Shown one piece after another: positions 15,603-25,322 of a DNA stretch of 47,501 nt; within the stretch, counting starts at the first letter, position 1; each line of letters starts with the position of its first letter. The translations under genes and the position numbers were made by a program. Below the pieces are notes generated by a model. It saw only the letters and a list, made by a program, of their open reading frames with translations, had not been told where the DNA came from and did no database searches. Source of the stretch: Oscillospiraceae bacterium (lineage in GTDB: Bacteria; Bacillota; Clostridia; Oscillospirales; Oscillospiraceae); assembly GCA_015068305.1 (NCBI GenBank), contig SVKV01000015.1, positions 1 through 47,501 on the forward strand, written 5' to 3'.

Positions 15603-15630
15603 AATGGATGCTCCTTTGCAGATGTAAGAT

Positions 15631-15666
15631 AACCGCTGAAAGAACCCAAAGCCCTGTTCAGCGGTT
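15631..15666. terminator. Hairpin between cyclo-ligase and membrane-protein genes
   Basis: AACCGCTGAA and TTCAGCGGTT form a 10-bp stem; the T-run lies on the rightward strand, where there is no gene, so its use for the leftward operon is uncertain. Confidence 0.5.
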
Positions 15667-15672
15667 TTTCGG

Positions 15673-16206
15673 TTATGCCCACAGAATCAGATCTGCCGGA
15701 ATGTCATAGGCCTCCACCGGAAGCTGCTCCAGAATCTGAAAATCAAAGCACAGGGCCACCGTGGGGTGGTGAGGCTCCCGGGACAGGAATTTGTCGTAAT
15801 AGCCGCCGCCGTAGCCCACCCGGTACCCATTTTTATCAAAGGCCAGCCCGGGCACCAGCACCAGGGCGGTTTCGTCGTCTCCAACCGGGCCGTCAGTGAT
15901 GGGTTCCGGGGCACCGATGGAGCTTTTCTGCACCTGTGTCAGATCGCTGAGATAAATAAAACGCATTTCTTTTTCGTCGCATTTGGGAAGGGCGACCCGT
16001 TTTCCGTCCTTCAGCGCCTGCTCCAAAATGGGCAGGGTCCGGACCTCCTGGTTGAAACTTAAGTAGCCGTAGAGGGTTTTGGCATTGCGGTACTGCCGGG
16101 ATTCCAGAAACTGCGCCACCAGATGGGCGCTTTTCTCTTCAATCTCAGAGTCTGTCATGCTGCGCTTTTGCCTGCGGATCCGGTCCCGAAGCTCAGCTTT
16201 CGTCAT
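15673..16206 (-). CDS. 5-formyltetrahydrofolate cyclo-ligase
   Basis: The 177-residue enzyme converts 5-formyl-THF to methenyl-THF using ATP. The family signature GYRVGYGGGYYDKFL is intact, as is the earlier LYGYLSFNQEVRT folate-binding stretch and LVPGLAFD. The start at 16206 is chosen from the conserved MTKAELRDRIRRQKRSM beginning; a longer frame adds a Cys-rich non-homologous stretch. It overlaps the end of the upstream XRE-membrane gene by 14 nt, indicating one operon. Confidence 0.93.
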   Translation of the reverse strand: MTKAELRDRIRRQKRSMTDSEIEEKSAHLVAQFLESRQYRNAKTLYGYLSFNQEVRTLPILEQALKDGKRVALPKCDEKEMRFIYLSDLTQVQKSSIGAPEPITDGPVGDDETALVLVPGLAFDKNGYRVGYGGGYYDKFLSREPHHPTVALCFDFQILEQLPVEAYDIPADLILWA

Positions 16207-16870
16207 GTTTGATTTCCTCAGGGGGATTCTTCTCCTTTGCCGGGCGGAACAGCCGGAACCAGAGCAGAATGGCGATCTGGCCGGGGATACCCAGCAGGAA
16301 CAGCTTCCACAGATGGACATGCCAGAAAACGTAGAAGGTCACATACAGGCTCAGCAGGCTTCCCCAGACAATGATGGAGATCAGAGCCTTATTCCAGCGG
16401 AAATCACGCCAGGCAGAGCGCAGGCTCAGCAGAACGATGGCATTGGCCGGAATGGCATAGGCAAAGAAAATGCCGCTGAAAGGCTTTGTAACTTCAAAAT
16501 AGGAGAGAATCACATAGAAAAACAGTGCAACAAACCAGACCAGCAGGGATGACAGCTTCAGGATGATACCCTTGTCGGCTTTGCGCTTCAGGGCTTTCTC
16601 GGATACCTTGGTCATGGCGGCTTCCAGATTTGTGGGGTTTTCCGGCAGAGCCTCCGGGTCAGTCAGAAGATCGTTGACGGTGATCTCGAAGCATTCTGCC
16701 AGCATGGCCAGAGTCAGCACATCGGGCACGGATTCACCCCGCTCCCATTTGGAAACGGCTTTGTCCGAATAATTCAGTTTCTCGGCAAGACCGGCCTGGG
16801 TCAGCCCAGCCTGCTTGCGGTGCATGGCAATGTTGGCGCCGATCTGGAGTTTCAGCTTGTCGATTTCCAT
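16193..16870 (-). CDS. XRE-type regulator fused to membrane segments
   Basis: The 225-residue protein has an N-terminal helix-turn-helix (about 10-65; AGLTQAGLAEKLNYSDKAVSKWERGESVPD) and four predicted membrane segments in the second half (about 100-210). This layout is common in Firmicutes for membrane-tethered regulators, often of envelope genes; the target here is unknown. A strong promoter lies at 16,898-16,926 and GGAGG is 6 nt before the ATG. Confidence 0.9.
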   Translation of the reverse strand: MEIDKLKLQIGANIAMHRKQAGLTQAGLAEKLNYSDKAVSKWERGESVPDVLTLAMLAECFEITVNDLLTDPEALPENPTNLEAAMTKVSEKALKRKADKGIILKLSSLLVWFVALFFYVILSYFEVTKPFSGIFFAYAIPANAIVLLSLRSAWRDFRWNKALISIIVWGSLLSLYVTFYVFWHVHLWKLFLLGIPGQIAILLWFRLFRPAKEKNPPEEIKHDES

Positions 16871-16897
16871 GGTTACCCTCCAAAGCATATTTTAAAT

Positions 16898-16926
16898 ATT
16901 ATAGCAAATCTGCGGTTGTAATGCAA
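16898..16926 (-). promoter_or_regulatory. Promoter of the XRE-membrane gene operon
   Basis: Minus-strand TTGCAT (16921-16926) and TATAAT (16898-16903) are 17 bp apart. Confidence 0.75.
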
Positions 16927-16933
16927 ATAAAAA

Positions 16934-16959
16934 ATCCCTGCCGTTTTCACGGCAGGGAT
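16934..16959 (-). terminator. Terminator of ftsH
   Basis: ATCCCTGCCG and CGGCAGGGAT form a 10-bp stem, followed on the minus strand by a run of T. It lies 6 nt past the ftsH stop. Confidence 0.9.
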
Positions 16960-16964
16960 CCATG

Positions 16965-18884
16965 TTATTCTTCGGTGGGTTCAGCGGCAGGTGCGGAAGG
17001 AAGCTCTTCCGTCTGATCTTCTGCTTCGAAACCGTCAAAGAGGGAGGTGGTGGAGGCTTCCTCGATTTCCTTGTTTTCCATGCAGGCGGCAAACTGATCG
17101 CCGGTCATGCTCTCATGCTCCAGCAGATAGTCCACGATCTCATGGAGCTTTTCGGCATTGTCTTCCAGGATCTGCTTGCAGTGGGCATAGGCCTTGTCGA
17201 TGAGCTTCTTCACTTCCTCATCGATGGTACCGGCAACGGCCTCGGAGTAGCTCTTGGTGGTCTGGTAGTCCCGGCCGATAAAGAGCTCATCGCCGCCCAG
17301 GTAGCTGACGGTGCCCAGCCGCTCGCACATGCCATAGCGGGCCACCATATCCTTGGCAAGCTTGGTTGCCCGGTCGATGTCGTTGGAGGCGCCTACGGAA
17401 ATATCACCCACAAACAGGGCCTCGGCCACACGGCCGCCCAGCAGGCTGACGATCTCTTCGTACATCTGATTGCGGGTCATGCTGGCAGAATCATCCTTGG
17501 GCAGATACCAGGTGGCACCCAGGCTGTTGCCCCGGGGAATGATGGTAATGTGGCGGACGGAATCCTGGGTGGGCAGGTGGTACATGGCAACGGCATGGCC
17601 TGCCTCGTGGATGGCGGTTTCCTTCAGATCCTTCCGGTTCCGGACCCGGCTCTTTTTCTCGGGACCGGCCATGATCTTCATCATGGCATTGTTCAGATCG
17701 TCCATGTTCAGCACGGGCCGGTTCTCCCGGGCAGCCATAATGGCGGCCTCGTTCAGCAGGTTGCTCAGATCCGCACCGGTAAAGCCCACGGTGGCCCGGG
17801 CAATGGTCTTCAGGTTCACGGTGGCATCCAGCCGCTTGTTCCGGGCATGGACCTTCAGAATGTCCTCACGGCCCTTCACATCGGGACGGCCCACATGGAT
17901 CTGACGGTCGAAACGGCCGGGCCGCAGCAGCGCAGGATCCAGGATATCGGGCCGGTTGGTGGCGGCCAGAACGATGACGCCCTCATTCTTGGCGAAGCCG
18001 TCCATTTCCACCAGCAGCTGGTTTAAGGTCTGTTCCTTTTCGTCGTGGCCGCCGCCGAGACCGCTGCCGCGCTTGCGGCCCACGGCATCGATCTCATCGA
18101 TGAAGATGATGGCAGGTGCCACCTTCTTGGCCTGGTCGAAGAGGTCACGGACACGGCTGGCACCGACACCGACGTACATTTCCACAAAGTCGGAGCCGGA
18201 GATGCTCAGAAACTGCACATCGGCTTCGCCGGCAACGGCTCTGGCCAGCAGGGTCTTGCCGGTGCCGGGAGGGCCAACCAGCAGCATGCCGTGGGGGATC
18301 CGGGCGCCGATGGCGGTGAATTTTTCGGGATTGCGGAGGAAATCCACAACCTCCTGAAGTTCCGCCTTTTCCTCGTCAGCACCGGCCACATCGTCGAAAG
18401 TGACCTTCTGGCTGTCGGGGACGCCCAGAACAGTCCGGGCTTTGCCGAAATTCTGCATGGGGTTGTTGCTGTTCATCCGGCCCATCATCATGGCCCAGAC
18501 AAAGAGCAGCACCATGCCCACGATCAGCAGGGGCAGCACGATATCGTAGGGAGAACCCTCCTCCACAGAAACAAAATCGTAGCTCTGGAGGATGCCGGCC
18601 TCCGTCTGCTGCCGGAACAGCTCCGTCATCTCATTGCGGAAGCCTTCCGGATCGGCAAGATTGGTAACGACGGCGGTTTCTCCGTCGTAGGGGGTATTCA
18701 GATACATGGTAAGACGATCGCCCTGGATCAGGAAGCTCCGGACCTGTTCTTTCTCGAACATGGAAACGACCTGAGAATAGGGGATGGCATTTCGGTCGGA
18801 GCTGAACATGCCGGACATCCAGGTAAAGGCGACGGCCAGGATGATCAGATAGATAATCAGGGGAATGGCTCTGCGGTTTTTCAA
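16965..18884 (-). CDS. ftsH: ATP-dependent zinc metalloprotease FtsH
   Basis: The 639-residue membrane protease degrades membrane and regulatory proteins. It has membrane segments at about 7-26 and 114-133, an AAA module with Walker A GPPGTGKT (204-211), Walker B IIFIDEID (about 259-266) and the second region of homology [19 protein letters not shown], and the zinc site HEAGH (426-430). The C-terminus is acidic. The start codon is TTG at 18884, backed by AAGGAG 9 nt upstream. It is the last gene of the tilS-hpt-ftsH group, a common Firmicutes order. Confidence 0.98.
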   Translation of the reverse strand: MKNRRAIPLIIYLIILAVAFTWMSGMFSSDRNAIPYSQVVSMFEKEQVRSFLIQGDRLTMYLNTPYDGETAVVTNLADPEGFRNEMTELFRQQTEAGILQSYDFVSVEEGSPYDIVLPLLIVGMVLLFVWAMMMGRMNSNNPMQNFGKARTVLGVPDSQKVTFDDVAGADEEKAELQEVVDFLRNPEKFTAIGARIPHGMLLVGPPGTGKTLLARAVAGEADVQFLSISGSDFVEMYVGVGASRVRDLFDQAKKVAPAIIFIDEIDAVGRKRGSGLGGGHDEKEQTLNQLLVEMDGFAKNEGVIVLAATNRPDILDPALLRPGRFDRQIHVGRPDVKGREDILKVHARNKRLDATVNLKTIARATVGFTGADLSNLLNEAAIMAARENRPVLNMDDLNNAMMKIMAGPEKKSRVRNRKDLKETAIHEAGHAVAMYHLPTQDSVRHITIIPRGNSLGATWYLPKDDSASMTRNQMYEEIVSLLGGRVAEALFVGDISVGASNDIDRATKLAKDMVARYGMCERLGTVSYLGGDELFIGRDYQTTKSYSEAVAGTIDEEVKKLIDKAYAHCKQILEDNAEKLHEIVDYLLEHESMTGDQFAACMENKEIEEASTTSLFDGFEAEDQTEELPSAPAAEPTEE

Positions 18885-18900
18885 TGCGGGTTACTCCTTA

Positions 18901-19440
18901 TTACTTTTGGTATGCTTCAGGGCGCAGAACGCCGATAAAGGGCAGATTGCGGTAATGCTCGTTAAAGTCCAGACCGTAGCCCACCACAAATTCGTTGGGG
19001 ATCACATAGCCGGTGTAGTCGGCCTTGACGGTGATGCCTGCCCGGCGGCGTTCGGGCTTATCCAGGAAAGTGCAGATTTTCAGAGAAGCGGGGTTCTTGC
19101 TCAGAAGATGCTCATAGGTAAACTGCAGGGAATTGCCGGTGTCAAAAATGTCCTCCAGAATGACCACATGGCGGCCTTCGATGTTCTTGGAAAGATCCTG
19201 ACGGACTACCATTCCGGAGGAATTGGTGCCCACGTAGGAGCTGATCCACATGAAGTCCATTTCACATTCCTCGGTGAAATTCTTCAGAAAATCCGCATAG
19301 AACATGACAACACCCTTCAGAACGCCCACAAAAATGGGGTCCTTGCCCTTGTACTCTTCGGACAGCTGGCTTGCCAGCTCCTTGACGCGGCTCTGAACCT
19401 GCTCTTCGGACAGCAGGACCTTGCTGATGTTTTGCAGCAT
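18901..19440 (-). CDS. hpt: Hypoxanthine phosphoribosyltransferase
   Basis: The 179-residue purine-salvage enzyme joins hypoxanthine or guanine to PRPP. The PRPP-binding motif VVILEDIFDTGNSL is intact, along with VGVLKGVVMFYADF and the base-binding C-terminal part GYGLDFNEHYRNLPFIG. The start MLQNISK at 19440 is preferred to an earlier ATG at 19464, as it fits the family and has AGAGG nearby. It lies between tilS and ftsH, the usual neighbours. Confidence 0.95.
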   Translation of the reverse strand: MLQNISKVLLSEEQVQSRVKELASQLSEEYKGKDPIFVGVLKGVVMFYADFLKNFTEECEMDFMWISSYVGTNSSGMVVRQDLSKNIEGRHVVILEDIFDTGNSLQFTYEHLLSKNPASLKICTFLDKPERRRAGITVKADYTGYVIPNEFVVGYGLDFNEHYRNLPFIGVLRPEAYQK

Positions 19441-19479
19441 AACGAAACCTCTACTTTCTTTCACAGCATCTGCTGATTT

Positions 19480-20697
19480 TTACGGTTGGAATCGGATTGC
19501 GGTTGCGGGGAGTGTATGGGCAGCCCGGTCCAGGTTGACACCGATGCCGGGGATGCCTAAAATGCCTGCCTCATCACAGAGAATGGGGATACTCTCCCGG
19601 CGGGAGGCAGGAATTTTTCTGTCGATAAAGAGCTTTTTGATGCTTTTGGTGCCGCCGCTGAGGCGGATAGCATCGCCGGGGAGCCGGGAGCGGACATAAA
19701 TGCTGCCCTGGGGCACCACAGTGAAGACATCAGGGGTATTGACGATGGTTTCTGCCGGGGTGCAGGTGAAGCTGCACCGGGGAGCGGCGGGGGAGGGAAC
19801 AACCTCCAGTGTGCCGTAGTTCCGGCCGATGGTGATTCCGCCGGGGAAATGGGCCCGGGCGGAGGGATTGTCAGAAAAAACAACGGATTCCAGAAGCCGG
19901 ATATGGACCGCTTCCGGTTCCCGGACGCCGCATTTCTTCAGAAAAACTTCCAATGCCCTTGCCCGGACGGCGGAGGGCATCGCCCGAAGGGCATCCACCT
20001 GGGGCGCACCTTCAAAATATGCCTGTTCTGCAAGCGCTTGTTCATCCTGTCGCAGCCGCAGGGCCATGGCGGAAAGATTCTCTGCCAGTCTGGGGTTTTC
20101 CGCTTTCAGAAGGGGCATCACCTGATGGCGCAGCCGGTTGCGCAGGAAGGCATCGGTGCCGTTGGAGCTGTCCTCAATGTGGGAAACGGCATATTCAGAA
20201 AGGAAGCTTTCCACTTCGGCCCGGGTGATGCGCAGCATGGGGCGGATGATTCTGCCCCGGCTGGGAGCGATGCCCCCGAGACCCTTGAGCCCGGTGCCCC
20301 GAACCAGGTGCATCAGCACCGTTTCTGCATTGTCGTCAGCGGTATGGGCAGTGGCAATTTTTCCGGGCAGGGTGGCAAAGTAGGCATACCGGGCATCCCG
20401 GGCTGCCGCCTCCAGACCCTTCTGCCCGGGCACCACCCGGGCGGAGCCCACATGAAGGGGAATGCCGTAGCCTTCACAGAATTCCCGGACGAAGCCTTCG
20501 TCCCGGTCCGATTCTTCGTCCCGGAGATGATGGTTAAAGTGAGCCGCGGAAAGGTCCAGGTCCCACTCTTCTTTCAGCAAATACAGTGCCCACAGCAGCG
20601 CCATGGAATCGGCACCGCCGGAAACGGCGCAGACGATGCTGTCGCCGGGACAGATGAGACCCTGCTCCCGGGAAAAGGACCGGAGCTTACTCAGCAT
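19480..20697 (-). CDS. tilS: tRNA(Ile)-lysidine synthase
   Basis: The 405-residue enzyme adds lysine to C34 of the AUA-reading isoleucine tRNA. The PP-loop SGGADS is at 26-31, followed by AAHFNHHLRDEESDRDE, ATAHTADDNAETVLMHLVRGTGL and LRNRLRHQVMPLL, all typical. The C-terminal TilS substrate-binding domain is present (residues about 330-405; SIYVRSRLPGDAIRLSGGTKSIKKLFID). Its start overlaps the end of dnaB by 11 nt. Confidence 0.96.
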   Translation of the reverse strand: MLSKLRSFSREQGLICPGDSIVCAVSGGADSMALLWALYLLKEEWDLDLSAAHFNHHLRDEESDRDEGFVREFCEGYGIPLHVGSARVVPGQKGLEAAARDARYAYFATLPGKIATAHTADDNAETVLMHLVRGTGLKGLGGIAPSRGRIIRPMLRITRAEVESFLSEYAVSHIEDSSNGTDAFLRNRLRHQVMPLLKAENPRLAENLSAMALRLRQDEQALAEQAYFEGAPQVDALRAMPSAVRARALEVFLKKCGVREPEAVHIRLLESVVFSDNPSARAHFPGGITIGRNYGTLEVVPSPAAPRCSFTCTPAETIVNTPDVFTVVPQGSIYVRSRLPGDAIRLSGGTKSIKKLFIDRKIPASRRESIPILCDEAGILGIPGIGVNLDRAAHTLPATAIRFQP

Positions 20698-22024
20698 GCT
20701 TCCACTCCCGGTCGGTAAAGGTCTGGTAGGGACCGAACCACTGCATTTTCACGGTGCCGGTCTCGCCGTGGCGGTTTTTGGCCACAATACACTCGGCAAG
20801 ACCCTTGTCTTCCGTGTTTTCGTTATAATATTCGTCACGGTACAGGAACATAACGGAGTCAGCATCCTGCTCGATGGCGCCGGATTCACGGAGGTCCGAC
20901 AAAATGGGCCGCTTGTCATTACGGCTTTCCACCGCACGGGACAGCTGGGAAAGGCAGATGACCGGAATGTTCAGTTCCTTGGCCATGATTTTTAAGGAAC
21001 GGGAAATCTCGCCCACCACGGTGACGCGGTTTTCGCTGTTCTTGCCGTAGCCGGAGCCCTGCATCAGCTGCAGGTAGTCGATGACCACCAGACCCAGATT
21101 GTCCAGGCGGCGGCACTTGGCATTGATGTCTGCCACGGTGACGGAGGGGTTGTCGTCGATCCGGATGTCCGTCTGGCTCAGGGCGGCGGAAGCCATGCAC
21201 AGCTTGCCCCACTCCTCGTCGGAGAGCTTGCCGGTGGCCAATTTCTGCATATCGATGAAGCTTTCGGAAGCCAGCAGACGCATGGCCAGCTGCTCTCTGG
21301 ACATTTCCAGGTTGAAGACCGCCACGGTCTTCTTATACTTCTTCGCCACATTCACGGCGATGTTCAGGGCGAATGCAGACTTACCCATAGCAGGACGGGC
21401 AGCCACCAGCAGAAGGTCAGACTTGTTCAGACCGTTGATCTTGGTATCCAGGTCCCGCAGGCCGGTGGACAGGCCGGGAATCAGAGAATCGGACTGGCTC
21501 AGTTCCGTCAGACGGTCAAAGACCTTGTGCAGAACGGTGCCGATGTGCTCCAGAGAATCGTTGCGCTCACCCTTGCGCAGGGCGTAGATTTTCTTTTCCG
21601 CGGTTTCCAGCATCTCCGAGGCAGTACCCACCTCGTCGGCAACCATTTCGGAAATGTCGGTGGAAGCCTGGGCAAGGCCCCGGAGCATGGCCTTTTCCCG
21701 GACGATACCCGCATATCGGACCGCATTGGCGGCGGTGGGGGTGATCTCCATCAGCTGGAGGATGTAGTCTCTGGAGTTATCGTGGTGGACACCCAGTTCC
21801 TTCATCTTGTTGAGTACCGTCACCGGGTCGATGGTCTGGGAGAAATTGAACATGGTGTAGACGGTTTCGAAAATCTCCCGGTTTTGCTGCAGGAAGAAAT
21901 CCTCCGGGGTCACAATACCCACCACATCCGCAACGCAGCGGCTGTCGATGAGGATGGAGCCCAGAACAGCCTGCTCCGCCTCCAAAGACTGGGGCGGCTG
22001 CCGGTTTAAGAGTTCTTCATCCAT
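20687..22024 (-). CDS. dnaB: Replicative DNA helicase DnaB
   Basis: The 445-residue hexameric helicase unwinds DNA at the replication fork. It has the N-terminal DnaB domain ([14 protein letters not shown] at about 12-25), Walker A (ARPAMGKSA, about 209-217), and later [12 protein letters not shown] and the [32 protein letters not shown] stretch with the arginine finger. GGAGAAACC precedes the ATG. It lies in the conserved gdpP-rplI-dnaB order, with one acetyltransferase gene inserted between rplI and dnaB. Confidence 0.98.
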   Translation of the reverse strand: MDEELLNRQPPQSLEAEQAVLGSILIDSRCVADVVGIVTPEDFFLQQNREIFETVYTMFNFSQTIDPVTVLNKMKELGVHHDNSRDYILQLMEITPTAANAVRYAGIVREKAMLRGLAQASTDISEMVADEVGTASEMLETAEKKIYALRKGERNDSLEHIGTVLHKVFDRLTELSQSDSLIPGLSTGLRDLDTKINGLNKSDLLLVAARPAMGKSAFALNIAVNVAKKYKKTVAVFNLEMSREQLAMRLLASESFIDMQKLATGKLSDEEWGKLCMASAALSQTDIRIDDNPSVTVADINAKCRRLDNLGLVVIDYLQLMQGSGYGKNSENRVTVVGEISRSLKIMAKELNIPVICLSQLSRAVESRNDKRPILSDLRESGAIEQDADSVMFLYRDEYYNENTEDKGLAECIVAKNRHGETGTVKMQWFGPYQTFTDREWKHAE

Positions 22025-22052
22025 GCGGGTTTCTCCTTTCTGTCTGTATTTT

Positions 22053-22463
22053 TCAGAATTGTCCCATTTTCAAAAAGCCGCAGCAGCCGATTTCCTCCAT
22101 GGGCCGGAAGCCCAGGGACTTATAAAAGGAAACGGTTTTCTCCGTATTGTCGGTAGCCAGTTCAATCTGGTAAACATGGGGATACTGTTCAAGAACTGCC
22201 TTTACCAGCGCGGTGCCGATGCCCCGGTGCTGGTGCTCCGGGTAAACCAGAATGTCCTGAATGAACAAAATGGAGTGCCCGTCGCCGACGGCCCGGAGAA
22301 TGCCCACGAGCTTTTCGTCCTCATAGGCACCGAGGATGCAAAGAGAGGCGGCATATGCTTTGGGGAGCATCTCGGGATGCTCATAGTAGTTGCGCCAGCC
22401 CACGGATTTGTACAGGGGCAGGATTTCTGCTTCACAGTATTGGGTATATGGTTTGATGGTCAT
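22053..22463 (-). CDS. GNAT-family N-acetyltransferase
   Basis: The 136-residue protein shows the acetyl-CoA-binding pattern QDILVYPEHQHRGIGTALVKAVLE followed by IELATDNTEKTVSFYKSLGF. The substrate is unknown. GGAG 6 nt upstream selects the ATG at 22463. It interrupts the rplI-dnaB order, and a partial palindromic repeat lies just upstream, so the gene may be a later insertion. Confidence 0.9.
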   Translation of the reverse strand: MTIKPYTQYCEAEILPLYKSVGWRNYYEHPEMLPKAYAASLCILGAYEDEKLVGILRAVGDGHSILFIQDILVYPEHQHRGIGTALVKAVLEQYPHVYQIELATDNTEKTVSFYKSLGFRPMEEIGCCGFLKMGQF

Positions 22464-22480
22464 AGTGATCTCCAAAGAGA

Positions 22481-22524
22481 ATTACGGATTGCCATGCCGG
22501 TGTGGGCACTGGCTCGCAATGACA
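22481..22524. repeat. Solo palindromic repeat unit
   Basis: ATTACGGATTGCC ... CTCGCAATGACA matches one arm of the units in copies A and B of the MITE-like element, but no second unit or terminal repeat is present. It lies between rplI and the acetyltransferase gene. Confidence 0.7.
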
Positions 22525-22531
22525 CGGGGAA

Positions 22532-22975
22532 TTACATTTCCTCAATCTTGACGGTCAGAGGGGCGTTGATCTCGTAGCCCAGCTTGCAGGTGGCGGTGTA
22601 GGTGCCCACATTCTTGATGGTCTCGTTCAGCACGATCTTCCGCTTGTCCAGCTTCACACCCTGCTTTTCCAGGGCGGAGGCGATTTCGGCGTTGGTCACG
22701 GCGCCGAACAGCCGGCCGGCTCCGCCGCCCTTGGCCTTGACAACCAGCGTCATGGCCCGCAGCTTCTTGGAAATCTCCAGAGCCTCGGCCTTCTCCCGGG
22801 CGATCCGCTCCTGGGTGGCCTTGTCGTTCATTTTCATGGTGTTGATGGCATCGGGGGTAGCCTCAATGGCCAGCTTCTTGGGCAGCATGAAGTTTCTGGC
22901 GTAGCCGTCGGAAACTTCGATCATCTGGCCCTTCTTGCCCTTGCCCTTGACATCCTGTAACAGAATAACCTTCAT
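22532..22975 (-). CDS. rplI: 50S ribosomal protein L9
   Basis: The 147-residue protein has the L9 N-terminal signature [17 protein letters not shown] and [13 protein letters not shown], the long connecting helix, and the C-terminal domain ([21 protein letters not shown]). GGAGTATAATACT precedes the ATG. It is the second gene of the gdpP operon. Confidence 0.98.
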   Translation of the reverse strand: MKVILLQDVKGKGKKGQMIEVSDGYARNFMLPKKLAIEATPDAINTMKMNDKATQERIAREKAEALEISKKLRAMTLVVKAKGGGAGRLFGAVTNAEIASALEKQGVKLDKRKIVLNETIKNVGTYTATCKLGYEINAPLTVKIEEM

Positions 22976-23002
22976 AGTATTATACTCCTTAAAAAATGGA
23001 AA

Positions 23003-24979
23003 TCAGTTTTCGTAGAATTTGTCGATGGATGCAACCAGACGGTCCAGCACATCCTTGACGTTGGAATCCGGAATCTGGGCACCTGCTGTGGCTGCGTTGC
23101 CGCCGCCGCCCAGAGGCTCCAGAATCATCTGAACATTGGCCTTGCCGATGCTTCTTGCGGAAATGAACACCACATCGTTCTCGGGATACAGAACGAAGGA
23201 GGCGGTGATGCCGGAAATGTTCAGAAGTTCATCCGCAGCCTGGGCAGCCAGAATCCGGGGTGCGGCGGTGTTCAGCGCCGCAATGGCGATCTCCTGGCGG
23301 TAAAGCCGGGAGGATTTGATGATCTGGTATTTTGCCATGGTATCCTGGAAATCGTTCTGCAGCAGCAGCTTGACCTCCGTGGTATCGGCACCCAGCCGCT
23401 GCAGGGCGGCGGCTGCTTCAAAGGTCCGGTCGCCGGTGCGGACATTGAAGAACTTGGTATCCAGACAAATACCGGCCAGCAGGGCCTTTGCCTCGATGGG
23501 CAGCACATCGTCCTTTTCAACGCCGTACTGCAGCAGCTCCGTCACAAGCTCGGAGGCGGAGGAGGCGTAGGTTTCGTGGAGGTTGACCACCACGGGATTG
23601 ATATAGTCGGCAGCCCGGCGGTGGTGGTCCACCACGCAGATTCTGGAGATGGCTTCCAGAAGGGGCTTGTATTCCACCTGGTCGGGCCGGTTGGTATCCA
23701 CAACCACCAGTGTGGAGCGGTTGTCGCACTGCAGCAGGGCATCCTGGCCGGAAATGAATACATCCTTGTATTCGGGAACCTGGAGGATCTCGTCCAGCAG
23801 CCGCTTGGAGGCATTGTGCTCCAGATCCAGAATGATTTTTGCCTTTTTGCCCTTTTTACGGCACAGGCAGACCATGCCCATGGCGGCGCCCACCGCATCC
23901 AGGTCCGCATTCTTGTGACCCATGACGAACACATGGCTGCTCTGGCCGATCAGCTCCAGCAGAGAGTTGGCAGTAACACGGGAACGGACCTTGCTGGTGT
24001 AGCCGGCTTCCTTGTTCCGGCCGCCGTAGAAGGTGAAGTTGAACCGGTCCTTGATAACCGCCTGGTCGCCGCCGCGGCTCAGGGCCATTTCGATGGCCAG
24101 GGCAGCAAAGTTGTAGTTTTCCTCAAAGTTGGCGGCATCGATGCCCAGACCGATGGAGATGGAAGCGGGAAGGCCCGAGGGGCTGGTGATCTGATGGATG
24201 GTTTCAAGCAGACTGAATTTATCTTCGATGGCCCGGTTCAGGTCCTTTTTCTCAAACACAAACAGGAAGCGGCTCCGTTCCAGCTTCCGGAACAGACCGT
24301 GGTAGCTCTCGGTCCATTCGGTGATGGCGGTGTTGAGCTTGGCGTTCATGGTGGAGATGGCGCTTTCGCTCAGGTTTTTGGTCAGTTCCTCATAGTTATC
24401 AATGAGAATGATGGAAACCACGGGGCGGGAGCGCAGATACTCATCCCGGATCTGATAGAGGGTGGTCAGATCGCTGAAGTAGAAAATACCCAGGGGAGTA
24501 CCGATATGATCGTCGGCCTTCAGCGTGGTGCCGTAGACCCGGTAGCGGCGGCCGCCCACAGTCACATCATAGGGAGATTCGGTCTTCCGGTCAATGACCC
24601 AGTCGGTGGAGAAGCCGGGCAGCACATCAGCCAGGGACTGCTCGATCAGCGCATCGGAGAAGCCGGTCATTTCCACAAACTTGTGGTTGTTCCAGATGAT
24701 GCTGCCGTCGCTCAGGCGGGCGATGACGGTGGGGAAGGGGCTCTCGCCGGCACCCTTGGTCTCGACGGTATTGGGGGCTTCTTCAATATAGCGCTGAAGA
24801 CTCCTGTGCCGGAGCTTGCGGTGAACCATATAGGAAATGAACAGCAGCAGTGTTACACCTGCCTCCAGGGCTGCCAGCACCAGATGATTCAGCAGCAGCG
24901 CAGCCATGCAGAAGCACAGCATCACCACAAAATAAACACCCATGCCGGGATGAAGCAGACGGGTCAGCTTTTTCTTCAT
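23003..24979 (-). CDS. gdpP: GdpP-type cyclic-di-AMP phosphodiesterase
   Basis: The 658-residue membrane protein has two N-terminal membrane segments (about 13-32 and 34-52), a degenerate PAS domain (about 75-180), a degenerate GGDEF domain (about 185-315) with SRGGDQAV in place of an active GGDEF, and a DHH/DHHA1 module from about 345: MGHKNADLDAVGAA, VVVDTN, CVVDHHRRA and the GGGGNAATAGAQ end. This is the GdpP layout, which breaks down c-di-AMP. The start at 24979 follows GGGAGG; an earlier frame reaches 25066 but includes the promoter, so it is not used. Confidence 0.96.
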   Translation of the reverse strand: MKKKLTRLLHPGMGVYFVVMLCFCMAALLLNHLVLAALEAGVTLLLFISYMVHRKLRHRSLQRYIEEAPNTVETKGAGESPFPTVIARLSDGSIIWNNHKFVEMTGFSDALIEQSLADVLPGFSTDWVIDRKTESPYDVTVGGRRYRVYGTTLKADDHIGTPLGIFYFSDLTTLYQIRDEYLRSRPVVSIILIDNYEELTKNLSESAISTMNAKLNTAITEWTESYHGLFRKLERSRFLFVFEKKDLNRAIEDKFSLLETIHQITSPSGLPASISIGLGIDAANFEENYNFAALAIEMALSRGGDQAVIKDRFNFTFYGGRNKEAGYTSKVRSRVTANSLLELIGQSSHVFVMGHKNADLDAVGAAMGMVCLCRKKGKKAKIILDLEHNASKRLLDEILQVPEYKDVFISGQDALLQCDNRSTLVVVDTNRPDQVEYKPLLEAISRICVVDHHRRAADYINPVVVNLHETYASSASELVTELLQYGVEKDDVLPIEAKALLAGICLDTKFFNVRTGDRTFEAAAALQRLGADTTEVKLLLQNDFQDTMAKYQIIKSSRLYRQEIAIAALNTAAPRILAAQAADELLNISGITASFVLYPENDVVFISARSIGKANVQMILEPLGGGGNAATAGAQIPDSNVKDVLDRLVASIDKFYEN

Positions 24980-25037
24980 TTTTTGTCGCCTCCCACATTC
25001 GGGGCATACAAACCCACGATATTTATACTCAAATGCC

Positions 25038-25066
25038 ATTATAGCAAAGGGATGTGTTTCTGGCAA
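25038..25066 (-). promoter_or_regulatory. Promoter of the gdpP-rplI-dnaB operon
   Basis: Minus-strand TTGCCA (25061-25066) and TATAAT (25038-25043) are 17 bp apart. Confidence 0.8.
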
Positions 25067-25154
25067 CCATTTTTATTTTGATTTCATAAAAAATGCGCCC
25101 GGAACGACAAAGATTCCGTGAATTTCCATGGTATACTTTCGGGGTAAAATGTGC

Positions 25155-25160
25155 TATACT
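25155..25160 (+). promoter_or_regulatory. Possible -10 element of the rnj gene
   Basis: TATACT occurs at 25155-25160, and also at 25132-25137; neither has a clear -35 at 17 bp. Either would give a leader of about 150-190 nt, in which I see no known RNA motif. Confidence 0.35.
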
Positions 25161-25322
25161 ATCCCTGCAGGCACCGGGTGGGCAGTCCCGGGCAACATAC
25201 AAAAACTGAAAATTTCAGCAGGCACTTCTTCGGGGAACGGCGATACGGGGCCGGAAACCGCAGCGGTGGTTGCTTGTGTTTTGTGCGCATTTTTATGCGA
25301 AACTGAAAGGAGTATTTATCAA

